Assembly (NCBI GenBank): GCA_026195255.1
Contig: JAPHSS010000011.1
Coordinates: 61,481 to 125,480 of the forward strand
Direction of reading: 5' to 3'
Origin: Gammaproteobacteria bacterium
GTDB lineage: Bacteria; Pseudomonadota; Gammaproteobacteria; SZUA-229
Length of the DNA stretch: 64,000 nt
The notes under the pieces: model-generated
Database searches by the model: none
What the model was told of the DNA's origin: nothing
What the model saw: the letters and a program-made list of their open reading frames with translations, nothing else
Translations under genes and position numbers: made by a program
Shown here: positions 28,576 to 39,127 of the stretch, piece by piece
Layout of the letters: every line of letters begins with the position of its first letter
Position numbering within the stretch: the first letter of the stretch is position 1

Positions 28576-29526
28576 CTAATGGTGAGTTAAAATTTTGCTT
28601 CCCGGATTTTCAGGGGGTAATCTACGTAAAGTATCCAGGCTATTAGCTGCAATAAGTGACTCAACATGTTCAATGTTTTTATCCAGGTAATCTAAATACA
28701 GATTGTTATCGCCGAAGTGGGCTTCAGCATATTTGTATACCTGTCGAAATAAATTATTCAAGCGGCCTTTAACTTCTGAATTGTAAAATACAGGTGTTTT
28801 TTCTAATAAGTCTTCAGCAGACTCAAATAAGATCACCGGCTTGCCGGACTCGTCCTTGCCTGTTGTCATACCGCCCAGTTCAAACTCCGGGAATAACCTT
28901 TCTTTGCATTTTTCCAGATAACAGCGATCTGACATTTGAGCAATAAGGTCTGCAGTGCCTAACATATAGCCGAGTAAGTGCAATTTTTCATCAGGTAATT
29001 GAATTTGATCTGGAGGCACTTCATATCCCGTGTAGTGCACCATATTAGCTGCAATTTCTGCCAATTCAGGCATACCAATAAGGTGTAGGTAATTATGCAA
29101 AAAATCGGCACTTCGGCTCACATGCACCGCGGTATATTGCGCCCCATTGTGGAACTTCTGATCATTAGTTTTACGAATATAACCAGAATCATGAAACAGG
29201 GCGGTAATAATAGCCAGACTGGTTAATTTAGCACCAAAGGTATGAACACGATCGCGTTGTCTTTCATGACCATCAATGAGACGGGCCAGAGCTAATGTCA
29301 TGTCCAATGTATGTTGTTTGTCATGGTAAAAAGTATCACAGGCATTAAAACCGCTGTAATGCCCCTCAAACAGGTTATCAAAATCTTCAAAAGCCTGACG
29401 TATATAGCTGTCATCAGTTGCCAGATAACAGCTATGAAAAATATCACATACGGCGTCACAAACAGCCTGACTGTCAGTGACTTTTATTGTGTTAGATACA
29501 TCGTATTGTGATTGTCGTGATTTCAT
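28576..29526 (-). CDS. HD-domain phosphohydrolase resembling cyclic-nucleotide phosphodiesterases
   Basis: 316 residues. Metal-ligand motifs appear in the order expected of HD enzymes: a YHDKQHTLDMTLALARLI stretch (about 62-79), then ITALFHDSGY with the HD pair, and a later His before HYTGYEVPP. The YHxxxHxxD...HD arrangement resembles class I 3',5'-cyclic-nucleotide phosphodiesterases, so cyclic nucleotide hydrolysis is a reasonable guess, not shown. No signal peptide. It lies downstream of the class III cyclase on the same strand, separated by 257 bases. Confidence 0.7.
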   Translation of the reverse strand: MKSRQSQYDVSNTIKVTDSQAVCDAVCDIFHSCYLATDDSYIRQAFEDFDNLFEGHYSGFNACDTFYHDKQHTLDMTLALARLIDGHERQRDRVHTFGAKLTSLAIITALFHDSGYIRKTNDQKFHNGAQYTAVHVSRSADFLHNYLHLIGMPELAEIAANMVHYTGYEVPPDQIQLPDEKLHLLGYMLGTADLIAQMSDRCYLEKCKERLFPEFELGGMTTGKDESGKPVILFESAEDLLEKTPVFYNSEVKGRLNNLFRQVYKYAEAHFGDNNLYLDYLDKNIEHVESLIAANSLDTLRRLPPENPGSKILTHH

Positions 29527-29783
29527 TGCAGAGTCTGGATTATGTTGGTTGCCTTTTGTATGGTGTCAATCCTACAAAGGCATAGGCAAAATATCTGTGA
29601 GATTTATCACACTCAGTTTAGCGACAAACGGAATTTAGTGAAAATTTTATTATTTATGTGAATTAATACTTATATTTCTGCTTTATATAAGTAGTTACAA
29701 CAATAATATGCAAGACATATAAACAGGGAGCCATAGTCAGTTTAATTTTTAGTCACCCGTTTGGGGGATTAAATTTTGTTTTT

Positions 29784-32003
29784 CTATTTACTGGTATGTG
29801 TAAATACACCATCCCAGTTTTCATCAGGCGGGTTAGCACGGAAAAATGCAATTCGATCAAGATAAATTTTGTAAATTAATCTGTCTGGTTCCTGTTGACT
29901 TAATTGAAATATAGTTTGCTCAGCACTATCCCAGTTTTGTTTTCTGTATAGTTTAATAGCATGGTGAAATTCTTTAATTCTTTTACGTTCGGTTTTGTCA
30001 ACGTTCTCAACTAAATCGACAGGTTCATAAATAGTAACGGGTTTGTTTTTACCCTTAACTCTTACAAAATCTAACATGCGATATTCAAACTCTGGTACCT
30101 CATGTTGAGTGGATTCGTTAACAATAAAATCAACACCGTAATTTTTTGTTAAGCCTTCTAATCGCGAGCCGAGGTTAACAGAATCACCCAAAACAGTGTA
30201 GTCAACACGGAACTCAGAGCCCTTGTTGCCGACGTTCATTTCACCTGTATTTACCCCGATACCAATTTTAATTTCGGGCTGACCTTTCGCCTTAAAGTTT
30301 TTGTTTAATATCTTTATGGCCTTTAACATAGCAAGACCTGCATTTAACGCATTTCTGCCATGATGAGGATCTTTTAGGGGAGCTCCCCAGAAAGCCATAA
30401 TGGCATCACCCATGTATTTATCGATTGTCCCCCTGTTTTTATGAATGACTTCAGTAAGTGGTGTTAAAAAAGCGTTAATAAAAGCAGTGAGTTCTTTAGG
30501 TTCCATTTTTTCTGAGATACTGGTGAAACCACGCACGTCAGTAAAAAGTACGGTCATATTACGAATTTCACCATCCAGATTTATTTCTTTTAAGTTACGG
30601 CTCATTTCATCAACAAGATCTGGTGGTACATATTGACCGAACAAATGAGTAAGTTGCCGTTTGCCGCGAGATTCAACAAAGAAACCGTAAGACATATTCA
30701 TCAAATATAACATCATTACCAGTATTAGTGGTGAGGCTATTGGCATAATGACCATCAATTGATTCCATGCATAATTGTCCAGTAATAAAATTATACCGAT
30801 AGTTAAGACGGCGGTAATAGTGCTCCATGCAGGGGATAACATAGGTAAAATGATGGTAAGGATAATACCTAATAAAAAGAGTAATAAAATTTCAAAACCA
30901 ATCATATACTCGGGTTTATGTTTTATAGACTGATCTAATATGCCCTGTATTATATTTGCGTGTACTTCCACCCCGGGGTATGCAGACTCAAGTGGAGTCG
31001 TTCGAAGGTCGAGTAAGCCAGCAGCGCTTGTACCAAAAATAGCAATTTTATCTTTCAATAAATTACGAGGAATAGATTTATTTAATATGTCTGTTGCGGA
31101 AATATAATCGAATGTTTTTTGTTTGCCAATATAGGGCACCATAACAGCAGAATGCTCATCAACTGGAATCGCAATATCACCTACATATACCCACTCTAAA
31201 GACTTGCTGTCACCAGTTTCATCACTCGCACCATAACCTAGTTTTAATGTGTTGTTTTTTAAAGATGCACGTGTTATTTCCAGTGCTAATGATGGGTATA
31301 ACTTCTCATTATAAGATTGTAATAAAGGAACGCGTCTAAATACGCCGTCTTCATCTATAAGTGGGTTATCAAAAAAACCCCCGGATAAAGCATTTTTTTG
31401 CAGTGTATTAATATTGGCTGTATAACCTCTCGCGTCTAAAAAGTCGAATGAGTTTATAATATCAGGTGTGAACTGTGGTATTGAAGGAGGCAGAGTTCCT
31501 TTAGAGAGTTCTTCATCCAGGTTGTTAAAAATCACTCCCAGTATGGTATTTCGATTAGTCAGGCTTTTAGCAAAGCTTTCATCTCGAAGCATCATATTGC
31601 GATTGTTTTTTATTATCTGTTTAAATTCGTGGCTACTTGAAATAGGGCTATTAGATAATTGCTCGATAATTCTGTCACCAGGGCCTTCATCTTTTTCGGC
31701 AAATAGAATATCGAAACCAAGAACATTAATATCATAATAGTCGAATAAGTTTGTAACAATGTTACCAAGTATGTTCCGCTCCCAGGGCCATTGACCAATT
31801 TCAGCCAGACTTTTTTCATCGATATCAATAATAATAACTTTTTTTGTAACATTAGAAGGCAGAGAAAGTTGAAGACGAAAATCATAGGAAAGGTTTTCGA
31901 GTGTTTCTACAAAACGAAGTGGAATCATGCCACTGGCGTTAGCAAAGAGAATAAAAGTAATCAGTAACCCTAAACTGTATCTAAAAAATCTCTGTTTAAA
32001 CAC
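29784..32003 (-). CDS. CHASE2-sensor adenylate/guanylate cyclase (class III)
   Basis: 739 residues. An N-terminal TM anchor (about 8-22) precedes a periplasmic CHASE2 domain (about 27-330: VIIIDIDEKSLAEIGQWPW, GVEVHANIIQGIL), then three TM helices (about 355-440) and a cytoplasmic class III catalytic domain from about residue 480. Metal Asp residues are in VLFTDVRGFTSIS and KYMGDAIMAFWG; the adenine-type Lys lies in the latter and the Thr in DYTVLGDSVNLGSR, a class IIIb pattern, favouring cAMP over cGMP. CHASE2 senses an unknown external signal. Its gene is divergent from pdxJ. Confidence 0.88.
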   Translation of the reverse strand: MFKQRFFRYSLGLLITFILFANASGMIPLRFVETLENLSYDFRLQLSLPSNVTKKVIIIDIDEKSLAEIGQWPWERNILGNIVTNLFDYYDINVLGFDILFAEKDEGPGDRIIEQLSNSPISSSHEFKQIIKNNRNMMLRDESFAKSLTNRNTILGVIFNNLDEELSKGTLPPSIPQFTPDIINSFDFLDARGYTANINTLQKNALSGGFFDNPLIDEDGVFRRVPLLQSYNEKLYPSLALEITRASLKNNTLKLGYGASDETGDSKSLEWVYVGDIAIPVDEHSAVMVPYIGKQKTFDYISATDILNKSIPRNLLKDKIAIFGTSAAGLLDLRTTPLESAYPGVEVHANIIQGILDQSIKHKPEYMIGFEILLLFLLGIILTIILPMLSPAWSTITAVLTIGIILLLDNYAWNQLMVIMPIASPLILVMMLYLMNMSYGFFVESRGKRQLTHLFGQYVPPDLVDEMSRNLKEINLDGEIRNMTVLFTDVRGFTSISEKMEPKELTAFINAFLTPLTEVIHKNRGTIDKYMGDAIMAFWGAPLKDPHHGRNALNAGLAMLKAIKILNKNFKAKGQPEIKIGIGVNTGEMNVGNKGSEFRVDYTVLGDSVNLGSRLEGLTKNYGVDFIVNESTQHEVPEFEYRMLDFVRVKGKNKPVTIYEPVDLVENVDKTERKRIKEFHHAIKLYRKQNWDSAEQTIFQLSQQEPDRLIYKIYLDRIAFFRANPPDENWDGVFTHTSK

Positions 32004-32165
32004 CCATTTGCCTCTGTAATAGTTATTTTACTTATCTTTATGACAATAGCAGAGAACGACAGTGACTGCCATATTCTGAAATTAAGTTGATGTTTTAATA
32101 ATGGCTGTTTCAACTAACAGATATTTCTAATAAAATACAGGATCAAAATAAAACAGGATAGCGTA

Positions 32166-32906
32166 ATGCCAGAGACAAGCAGAATTTTACTGGGTGTAAA
32201 TATAGACCATGTTGCCACGTTAAGGCAGGCAAGGGGAACCCGTTACCCTGATCCGGTGCATGCGGCTTTGCAGGCGGAGCAGGCAGGCGCAGACTCAATT
32301 ACACTGCATTTACGGGAAGATCGCCGGCATATACAGGAAAATGATGTTTTGATGCTTAAAGATATGATGTTAACTCACATGAATCTTGAAATGGCTGTTA
32401 CTGATGAGATGCTATCTTTTGCCAGCAAAGTCCAGCCCAGAGACTGTTGTCTGGTACCCGAGAGCAGGAAGGAGCTAACCACGGAAGGCGGTCTTGATGT
32501 AGCAAACCAGGAAACCCGAATTAATGAGGCCTGCCAGCAATTAGCTGAGTCTAATGTGCGAGTCTCTTTATTTATAGATGCGGAGCTAAGTCAGATTGAG
32601 GCAGCTAAACGCTGTGGTGCACCCGTGATTGAAATTCATACCGGGCATTTTGCAGATGCTGAAAATAAAGATGAAGAGCTGCAGCAGCTTAAAAAAATTG
32701 CTGAAGCAGTTAATGTTGCACATGATTTAGGCCTGCAGGTAAATGCAGGGCACGGTCTGCACTACCATAATGTTAAGGCAATTGCGGCAATACCTCATAT
32801 TAAGGAATTAAATATTGGACATGCGATTATTGCCGAAGCCTTATTCTGTGGCATACAACCAGCCGTTAGTGCTATGAAAAGACTAATGTTGGAAGCAAGA
32901 ATGTAA
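32166..32906 (+). CDS. pdxJ: Pyridoxine 5'-phosphate synthase PdxJ
   Basis: 246 residues with the opening [18 protein letters not shown], the active-site [10 protein letters not shown] and the end [13 protein letters not shown]. It joins 1-amino-acetone 3-phosphate with deoxyxylulose 5-phosphate to make pyridoxine phosphate in the cytoplasm. pdxH lies 15 kb away. Alone in its strand, convergent with barA. Confidence 0.97.
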   Translation: MPETSRILLGVNIDHVATLRQARGTRYPDPVHAALQAEQAGADSITLHLREDRRHIQENDVLMLKDMMLTHMNLEMAVTDEMLSFASKVQPRDCCLVPESRKELTTEGGLDVANQETRINEACQQLAESNVRVSLFIDAELSQIEAAKRCGAPVIEIHTGHFADAENKDEELQQLKKIAEAVNVAHDLGLQVNAGHGLHYHNVKAIAAIPHIKELNIGHAIIAEALFCGIQPAVSAMKRLMLEARM

Positions 32907-32922
32907 ATGAGTTTTCAGGAGT

Positions 32923-32960
32923 GTACCTGTTGTCAATAGGTCAAAACAGACAACAGGTAC
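32923..32960. terminator. 12-bp perfect hairpin between convergent pdxJ and barA
   Basis: GTACCTGTTGTC (32923-32934) and GACAACAGGTAC (32949-32960) pair perfectly around a 14-base loop, 16 bases after pdxJ. There is no T tract on either side, so this may be a bidirectional terminator of unusual type or a folded repeat. Confidence 0.5.
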
Positions 32961-32973
32961 AGCCCTAAGGTTG

Positions 32974-35730
32974 TTAAAAGTTATGTTCATAAAATTCAAG
33001 TAAATTATCAATTGAATTAATGACTCTTTCCAGTCCGGCATCGATTTTATCGTATTCTTTAAGGTCAATAATATTCTCGAAATTGGCTGAAGACGCTAAT
33101 AAATCGGGAACACCGCAATATTTTGTACCACCGTGTAGTTTATGGATGTGTTTCTTTAAATCTTCAGTAATATTTTCTTCTTTAGCTTTCAATAAGTTTT
33201 TTCTGTGAGCAGGAAGTTCACTGATTAACATTGGAAGTAGTTCATTTGCCAATTGTTCATTGCCGCCTGCTAAATCTACACCCAATTTAGCATTAAATAT
33301 TTCATTCATTGGTGTTCCCTCATCATTTTTATCATTTGTAATAATGTTCTCTGTGTTTATCCAGCGAGTAAATACATCGAGTAATTGTTGTTCTGTTATT
33401 GGTTTAAGTAAAATATCATTCATGCCTGAATCAAAAACCTGTAATTGCTCTTCAGGCATAGCATTAGCCGTTAAGGCAACGATAGTTGTTTGTTTGCAGG
33501 GATTATCAGTTTTGCGTATTTCTTTTGCTGCTGAAAAACCATTCAATTTTGGCATATGTAAATCCATAAATATTAAATGGAAATATTGGCGACTAGCGTA
33601 CTCAACTGCTTCTTCTCCATCTTCAGCGGTGACTACCTGAATGCCCTGTATTTCTAATAGTGTTTTAGCTAATTTAAGATTTATTTTATTATCATCAACT
33701 AAAAGGACTTTAATATGAGAAAGCTGTGGCGTGTTAACAGGTTCAGTAGCCTTGCCTATTGTCATATTCATTTCTTTCTTGTTTGCACTGAATGTGGATT
33801 GAATCAGATTTTTAATTAAACTGGTTCTGGAACAACGGTAAATTATTTTTTTGAATCCAAGCCGAGTTAAATTCTGGGCATCATTAATGTCAAAGATACT
33901 GGCTAATGTGATAAATGGAAGCTCTGTTTTTATAAGTGTTTTAGCTAGACTGCTTAGTAGTGCGGTATTATTCAGGTTGCCTCTATTTATGCCGGCTACA
34001 ATGCCTACAATTTTACTATCTGTATCAGTTGCAAGTAACTCAGGAATCTTTTCAATGCGGCTCGTTTCTATGGTTTCTATACCTGAGCTATTTAATAACG
34101 CTCGACTCGAAATTTTATGCTGATCAATTGATTCAAAGAGAATAACTTTTAATTCGGTGTTGCTCTCTACTATGTTTAGTGATGCTTGATTTGATGATAA
34201 TGGAACCGTGAACCAGAAGCTGGAGCCTTTATTTAAATTGCTTTCAAAACCAATTTCACCATTCATTAATTCGGCAAGTTTTCGAGAAATCACTAATCCA
34301 AGGCCTGTGCCACCAAAGTTGCGACTGATTGATGTGTCTGCCTGAGTAAACGCAGTGAATAATCGTTGTTTACTCAACTCGTCCATGCCCATGCCTGTAT
34401 CGGTTACAGTGAATCGAATGATTTTTTCTTTATTTGGTAGTGTTTCTACAATAACGCGAATAATAACATGTCCAGTTTGTGTGAATTTTACCGCGTTGCT
34501 AATTAAATTTATTAAAATTTGACGAATGCGTGATGGGTCTCCTGAAATATTTTCAGGTAATTTTGATGAGGGATGATAAATCAGTTCTAAGTCTTTCTGG
34601 TAAGCCATAGGTGCAAACATGCTAATGATCTCGTCCATTACATCATCTAGATTGAAATTAATGTTTTCAATGTTAAGCTTTCCTGACTCTATTTTTGAGA
34701 AGTCTAGAATGTCATTTATTATGGTTAATAGACTGCTTGCCGAGCTACGTATTGTATTTACAAAATCATCTTGCTCATCTGTTAATTCAGTTTTTCCCAG
34801 TAGTTCAGTGAAACCAATTACACCATTCATAGGCGTGCGAATTTCATGGCTCATATTGGCTAAAAATTCAGATTTTATTTTGCTTGCGGAGAGCGCCTGG
34901 TTTCTTGCCAGGTCGATTTCAATATTCTGAATTTCAAGTTCTTCCAGAGTTTTCTTCAAGTCTGCTGTTGTATTGCTCACCTGGCTTAATAATTCAGCAC
35001 GAATTAACTGCATTTCGCTTGCCATTTTATTTACACCTTCTTCAAGCGAGCCAATTTCTCCACCACTGTCTATTTTTATGCGTGTGTTTAACTCACCCTG
35101 AGCAATTCTTTTAACCGCATCGGTAAGTCGTTGAATTGGTTTAACAACGCTTCGACTAATGCTGATAGCAAGAAATACCGTTATTAATAATCCAAAAAAT
35201 GTTATTAAAAACCCCTTAATTAAACTATCTATCTGTTGAATTTGAGTCGACTGATTATTCAATGTGACATGAACGTAACCTAATGTGCTTGAAGGAATTG
35301 AGGTTGTCGTATTGTCTACGAAAAGTTCGTCATAATCTGTAACATTTAGATCGCTTCCCGTTATTTTTGCAGTATATTTAAATTCTTCTGGGCTTATGAA
35401 TATGGGTAGAACTGTTTTAGGAGGGCTTATCTTTCGTGTGCGACTGATTAGGACTTCATTGTACTTATTACTAATGGTGATGTTGGTTATATCACTTTCC
35501 TTTAATGTATTGTTAATCAGGTTTTCCAGTATTTCGAGATTCCCGGCAAATACGCCATACTCAGTTGCAGGTGACAGGTTATCAGCAATAAGTTGTCCTT
35601 TGATATGCAGAGCTTCTTCAATATATGTATAGCGGTTGAAACTGAAGTAGGTTGCAAGTGTCAAAGCTATTAGTAAGGTTGGCAATAATGCCAGAAACAT
35701 AACTCGTTTATTAATTCCCCAGTTTTTCAT
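32974..35730 (-). CDS. barA: BarA/GacS-like hybrid sensor histidine kinase
   Basis: 918 residues. Two TM helices (about 10-30 and 170-190) enclose a BarA-like periplasmic domain ([18 protein letters not shown]), followed by HAMP, HisKA with His295 in [10 protein letters not shown], HATPase with FGGTGLGL, a degenerate receiver (about 530-660), a true receiver with Asp723 in LIFMDLHMP, and a C-terminal Hpt with His863 in HKLHGG. This is the full BarA/GacS phosphorelay; the partner would be a UvrY/GacA regulator, not in the window. Its start overlaps the stop of the binding-protein gene (TAATG), and it is last in a receptor, binding-protein, kinase unit. Confidence 0.9.
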   Translation of the reverse strand: MKNWGINKRVMFLALLPTLLIALTLATYFSFNRYTYIEEALHIKGQLIADNLSPATEYGVFAGNLEILENLINNTLKESDITNITISNKYNEVLISRTRKISPPKTVLPIFISPEEFKYTAKITGSDLNVTDYDELFVDNTTTSIPSSTLGYVHVTLNNQSTQIQQIDSLIKGFLITFFGLLITVFLAISISRSVVKPIQRLTDAVKRIAQGELNTRIKIDSGGEIGSLEEGVNKMASEMQLIRAELLSQVSNTTADLKKTLEELEIQNIEIDLARNQALSASKIKSEFLANMSHEIRTPMNGVIGFTELLGKTELTDEQDDFVNTIRSSASSLLTIINDILDFSKIESGKLNIENINFNLDDVMDEIISMFAPMAYQKDLELIYHPSSKLPENISGDPSRIRQILINLISNAVKFTQTGHVIIRVIVETLPNKEKIIRFTVTDTGMGMDELSKQRLFTAFTQADTSISRNFGGTGLGLVISRKLAELMNGEIGFESNLNKGSSFWFTVPLSSNQASLNIVESNTELKVILFESIDQHKISSRALLNSSGIETIETSRIEKIPELLATDTDSKIVGIVAGINRGNLNNTALLSSLAKTLIKTELPFITLASIFDINDAQNLTRLGFKKIIYRCSRTSLIKNLIQSTFSANKKEMNMTIGKATEPVNTPQLSHIKVLLVDDNKINLKLAKTLLEIQGIQVVTAEDGEEAVEYASRQYFHLIFMDLHMPKLNGFSAAKEIRKTDNPCKQTTIVALTANAMPEEQLQVFDSGMNDILLKPITEQQLLDVFTRWINTENIITNDKNDEGTPMNEIFNAKLGVDLAGGNEQLANELLPMLISELPAHRKNLLKAKEENITEDLKKHIHKLHGGTKYCGVPDLLASSANFENIIDLKEYDKIDAGLERVINSIDNLLEFYEHNF

Positions 35731-36731
35731 TATTGCATCTCAGCCTTTTTTATCTGCTGAATAATGGTTTTGCTTGTGGGAAGTTTAATGCCTAATGATC
35801 GTGCAATATTTTTATTCAATGCAACCGAGAAACTATGAGGATAATGTTCTTTTTTTTCAAAATTATTATTCATGAAAAAACTTGTTGAAATATTATTTAT
35901 TTGCTCACTTATCTGTTCAGGTTTTGAATAAATAGCTGCGATGGCACCTGCTCGAACATAGGCTTGTGAAAAACCTATAATGGGGAGTTTGTTACGATAG
36001 GCTAATAATAATATTCCCCGTATAGAACTTTTGTTGTATATCACAGGATCGGGTAACGTCAGTAACACACTGGACTTATTACTTAATGATTTTAGTGAAG
36101 AAGTTAGCTCGTCTGAGTTTTCTATCTCTTCAATATTTATTTTGTGTGATGTTTTAACTGCAATATCTTGCAATGGTTTGGCTAAATCTTTGGTGTATTG
36201 CCCAAGTAAAATACCTGTTTTTTTATTTTCACCTAAAAGGGAGGTGATTAAGTGAAACTGTCGATCTAAAGGCTGGTCGATAAGCAAGCGGCTCCAGTTT
36301 TTCCTGTTTGGGTACTTAGCATGTAATGAGTTTGAAATATGCCTGGGTATTAAGGTGCTTAATATGGGGGTATCTATATTCGCTTCTAATAGAGTTTTAG
36401 TTGCCTGGCTTCCTATGGCAATTAGTAGAGACTGTTTGTTTATGGTTTGTAAGTCTAATTGTTGTGGCTTGAGCAACATCTTGCTAACCAGGTAGCCTTT
36501 CTTAGGCAAACTTACCTCTAGTTGTTCTATAAGTTGCTGGCTAAACCCCTGTGATTTTTGATATACAATGAGGACAGTATTATCTGCCGAATTTGCATGT
36601 ACATGAATAACGGATAATAAAAGAAATGCAATTACTAATAATTTAATAGTAGGCACAAAGAAGTTTAATGGCATTGAACCATTTGCTCTTTTACTATTCC
36701 TTCTGCAATTTAGTAATGTTGCCTGAATCAT
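35730..36731 (-). CDS. Periplasmic binding protein of the ABC_sub_bind type, without a transporter
   Basis: 333 residues; the start could also be the ATG at 36674, which would leave a normal signal peptide ([16 protein letters not shown]). The body has the two-lobed ABC_sub_bind (TrpX/YtvM-like) pattern: [58 protein letters not shown] and [12 protein letters not shown]. No permease or ATPase gene is near. Its stop overlaps the kinase start by one base, so it probably feeds a signal to the BarA-like sensor rather than a transporter; that is inference. Confidence 0.8.
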   Translation of the reverse strand: MIQATLLNCRRNSKRANGSMPLNFFVPTIKLLVIAFLLLSVIHVHANSADNTVLIVYQKSQGFSQQLIEQLEVSLPKKGYLVSKMLLKPQQLDLQTINKQSLLIAIGSQATKTLLEANIDTPILSTLIPRHISNSLHAKYPNRKNWSRLLIDQPLDRQFHLITSLLGENKKTGILLGQYTKDLAKPLQDIAVKTSHKINIEEIENSDELTSSLKSLSNKSSVLLTLPDPVIYNKSSIRGILLLAYRNKLPIIGFSQAYVRAGAIAAIYSKPEQISEQINNISTSFFMNNNFEKKEHYPHSFSVALNKNIARSLGIKLPTSKTIIQQIKKAEMQ

Positions 36732-36813
36732 TCCGTGTAATACCTTCTTCCTGTCATCTGTTATAGATCAGGAGAGTAGCTTCCTCCACTTAAAGTACGG
36801 TTAATTATTCAAC

Positions 36814-38985
36814 TTAATTGAACTTAAAGGCAAGCTCAAAATATCCCCTTCGGTCCTGCTCACTACCTGGAACCAGAACCTCCTGTCGAGCAGGATCGTT
36901 AAAACTGGTTTGTGTGTAGTCAAAATGTGTGCCACCCAGATTTTGAACAATCAAAGAAAAGTCGATGCGCCCATCAGCTGTTTTATGAGATTTACGTATG
37001 ACTAAATCGATTTTGGTGTAATTTTCTGCAGAACGGTCTCTGTAGTCATTTACAGTAGCGCCTCGAGAACTGGTCCGGTCTAACCAGTCCATATCCTGCA
37101 CATGATAAATCGAAAGGCTTGTGTTCAGGTTGTTGGGCCACTGTTTCATTATCATGGCTCCAAAGCTTTGCCTGGGTGTGGATTCTTCAAGACGGCCAAC
37201 TATGCGCGACTGGTCGCTTTCCAGGATGTCGGTGTTGGTTATTTCAGCCGTAATCTCGACATAAGCATAATAAGCATATAAACGTAAATCGGGGGATATC
37301 TGATAATCACTATAGGCTTCAAATCCCTGTGTATCTGTTTTCGCCGTGTTACCAAAATATGAAGCCCCTGCACCTTCTGGATTCACGTTGCCTATATTCT
37401 CACCGGGAATATTGTCTAACTGTTTAATTTCAGATATGAGAGAGTTAGTTTCATCTTTAAAAAACTTGAAGTCTATAACCAGTTCATTGTTAAGGAAATT
37501 CATCATCCAGCCAAATTCGAAACTGGTGATTTCTTCCGAATCTACATTTCCTGGAGAGAATATCTCTACATCAATAAGCTGGTCACTACCAAGTATAGCT
37601 ATAATGGGGTCATTCGGTGCAAGTGGTTGACCATTATTTCTTGTTAGAACCTGCTCAAAAGCGACATAAGCTGATTCATCAAATATAGTGGGTGTTCGAG
37701 TCGCCTGGGATGCCCCCAGCCTGAAAGTATGATTATCTGTAAGGTGGTGAATCAAGGCGAGTCTGGGCGCGACATCGGTGCCCGAGATATCATTATCCTC
37801 AATCATCAGGCCAGCATTTAATAACCAGTCATCAGTAAAGCTGAATTCACCATGGGTGAAAACTCTGTACAGTAAAAGGCTATTATCTGCATCTGCATCG
37901 AAAACGTTATTGGCGCCAACTTTGTCGAGCCTGACGCTGCTGCCCGAGACTAACCGAAGTGATTCAAGGGGTTGATAGTAATAGGCAGCTTCCAGATCAT
38001 GGCGTTCAGACATCAGGTCAAAGGTATCATAAACATCAAAAGAATCTAAACCATATGCAGATCCATCAAAAGTGCCTAAAAGTGATGATTCAAAACTATT
38101 GGTTTTATTGTAATAGTACTGTACTGATAAGCTTGTTTCATTTTCAAAATTGTGCTCAAGTCTAATGTGTTGAAAAGCGGTTGTGACATCAAAATCATTA
38201 TCCATGTCAGCTACAAATTCAAGTACATCACCGTAGGTGCTATCTTGTGCACCACCCGAATAATAAAGCTGTGTTGATAAATTTATCTGGTAATCGAGGC
38301 GATAACTCAGATAGTCAGTTTCTGTGAAGTCGTTCAGCAGGTCAGTGCCTGAGTTATTTTTAGTACCAAGCGAAACCCGGTAGTCCAGATCTTCTGACTG
38401 GCCACCAAAACGGTAAAAAACATCCGCTGTATCATGCGCGCCCACTGTGCTTTTAATGTACTGCCCCTGCTCTTCGGAGGCATGTTTCGTGGTAATGCTG
38501 ACAACAGCTAAAAATGAATTATTGCCGTAGGTTGATGCATTCGGCCCACGAGTTACCTCGATGCGCTCAATATCATCTGTGGTCACTATCAGGTCTGACC
38601 AGGAAACCCCGGCTAATGTTGGCAAATAAACAGAGCGCCCATCTATAACCAGCTGTATGCGACTAGACTGCCTGTCGCTATGCCCGTGATAGGTAGCAAC
38701 CGGGCTATTTCCATTTAAATAACCTACAGTAAAACCGGGTACCAGGCGCAGTATATCTGGAATGTTCTGAGCGCCTGAGGCATCAATCATCTGTCGATCT
38801 ATGACAGTGGTTGAGACGGGAGATTCGTTTAATGGTTGAGAAAGTCGCGTAGCCGAGATAATAACCGGCATATCATCAAGATACATCTCCTCGGTGCCAA
38901 GCATGGACAGTGTATTGTTTGTGTTTTCTGCAAGCAGGCTTATGGGTATTAGTAACAAGCAAAGAAAAGGTATATTTAAATTCAT
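36814..38985 (-). CDS. TonB-dependent outer-membrane receptor
   Basis: 723 residues with a signal peptide (about 1-19, cleaved after LLA). The plug (about 45-160) has the pattern ISATRLSQPLNESPVSTTVI, DILRLVPGFTVGY and IERIEVTRGPNASTYGNNSF, followed by a beta-barrel ending in YFELAFKFN. There is no N-terminal signalling domain, so it does not use an FecR-type route. The ligand is unknown. It heads the minus-strand unit receptor-binding protein-kinase, with 82 bases to the next gene. Confidence 0.87.
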   Translation of the reverse strand: MNLNIPFLCLLLIPISLLAENTNNTLSMLGTEEMYLDDMPVIISATRLSQPLNESPVSTTVIDRQMIDASGAQNIPDILRLVPGFTVGYLNGNSPVATYHGHSDRQSSRIQLVIDGRSVYLPTLAGVSWSDLIVTTDDIERIEVTRGPNASTYGNNSFLAVVSITTKHASEEQGQYIKSTVGAHDTADVFYRFGGQSEDLDYRVSLGTKNNSGTDLLNDFTETDYLSYRLDYQINLSTQLYYSGGAQDSTYGDVLEFVADMDNDFDVTTAFQHIRLEHNFENETSLSVQYYYNKTNSFESSLLGTFDGSAYGLDSFDVYDTFDLMSERHDLEAAYYYQPLESLRLVSGSSVRLDKVGANNVFDADADNSLLLYRVFTHGEFSFTDDWLLNAGLMIEDNDISGTDVAPRLALIHHLTDNHTFRLGASQATRTPTIFDESAYVAFEQVLTRNNGQPLAPNDPIIAILGSDQLIDVEIFSPGNVDSEEITSFEFGWMMNFLNNELVIDFKFFKDETNSLISEIKQLDNIPGENIGNVNPEGAGASYFGNTAKTDTQGFEAYSDYQISPDLRLYAYYAYVEITAEITNTDILESDQSRIVGRLEESTPRQSFGAMIMKQWPNNLNTSLSIYHVQDMDWLDRTSSRGATVNDYRDRSAENYTKIDLVIRKSHKTADGRIDFSLIVQNLGGTHFDYTQTSFNDPARQEVLVPGSEQDRRGYFELAFKFN

Positions 38986-39127
38986 TTAGTATCTGCAACG
39001 ACTCACTGATTTAATTTTAGGAGGCTCCTAAATATGTGATAATGTTCTGAATTTCCTGACGATTTATGATTAAAGTTGATTCTAGCAGCTTTTGTTGTAA
39101 AAACTAATTTTGAAAGTGACTAAATTT

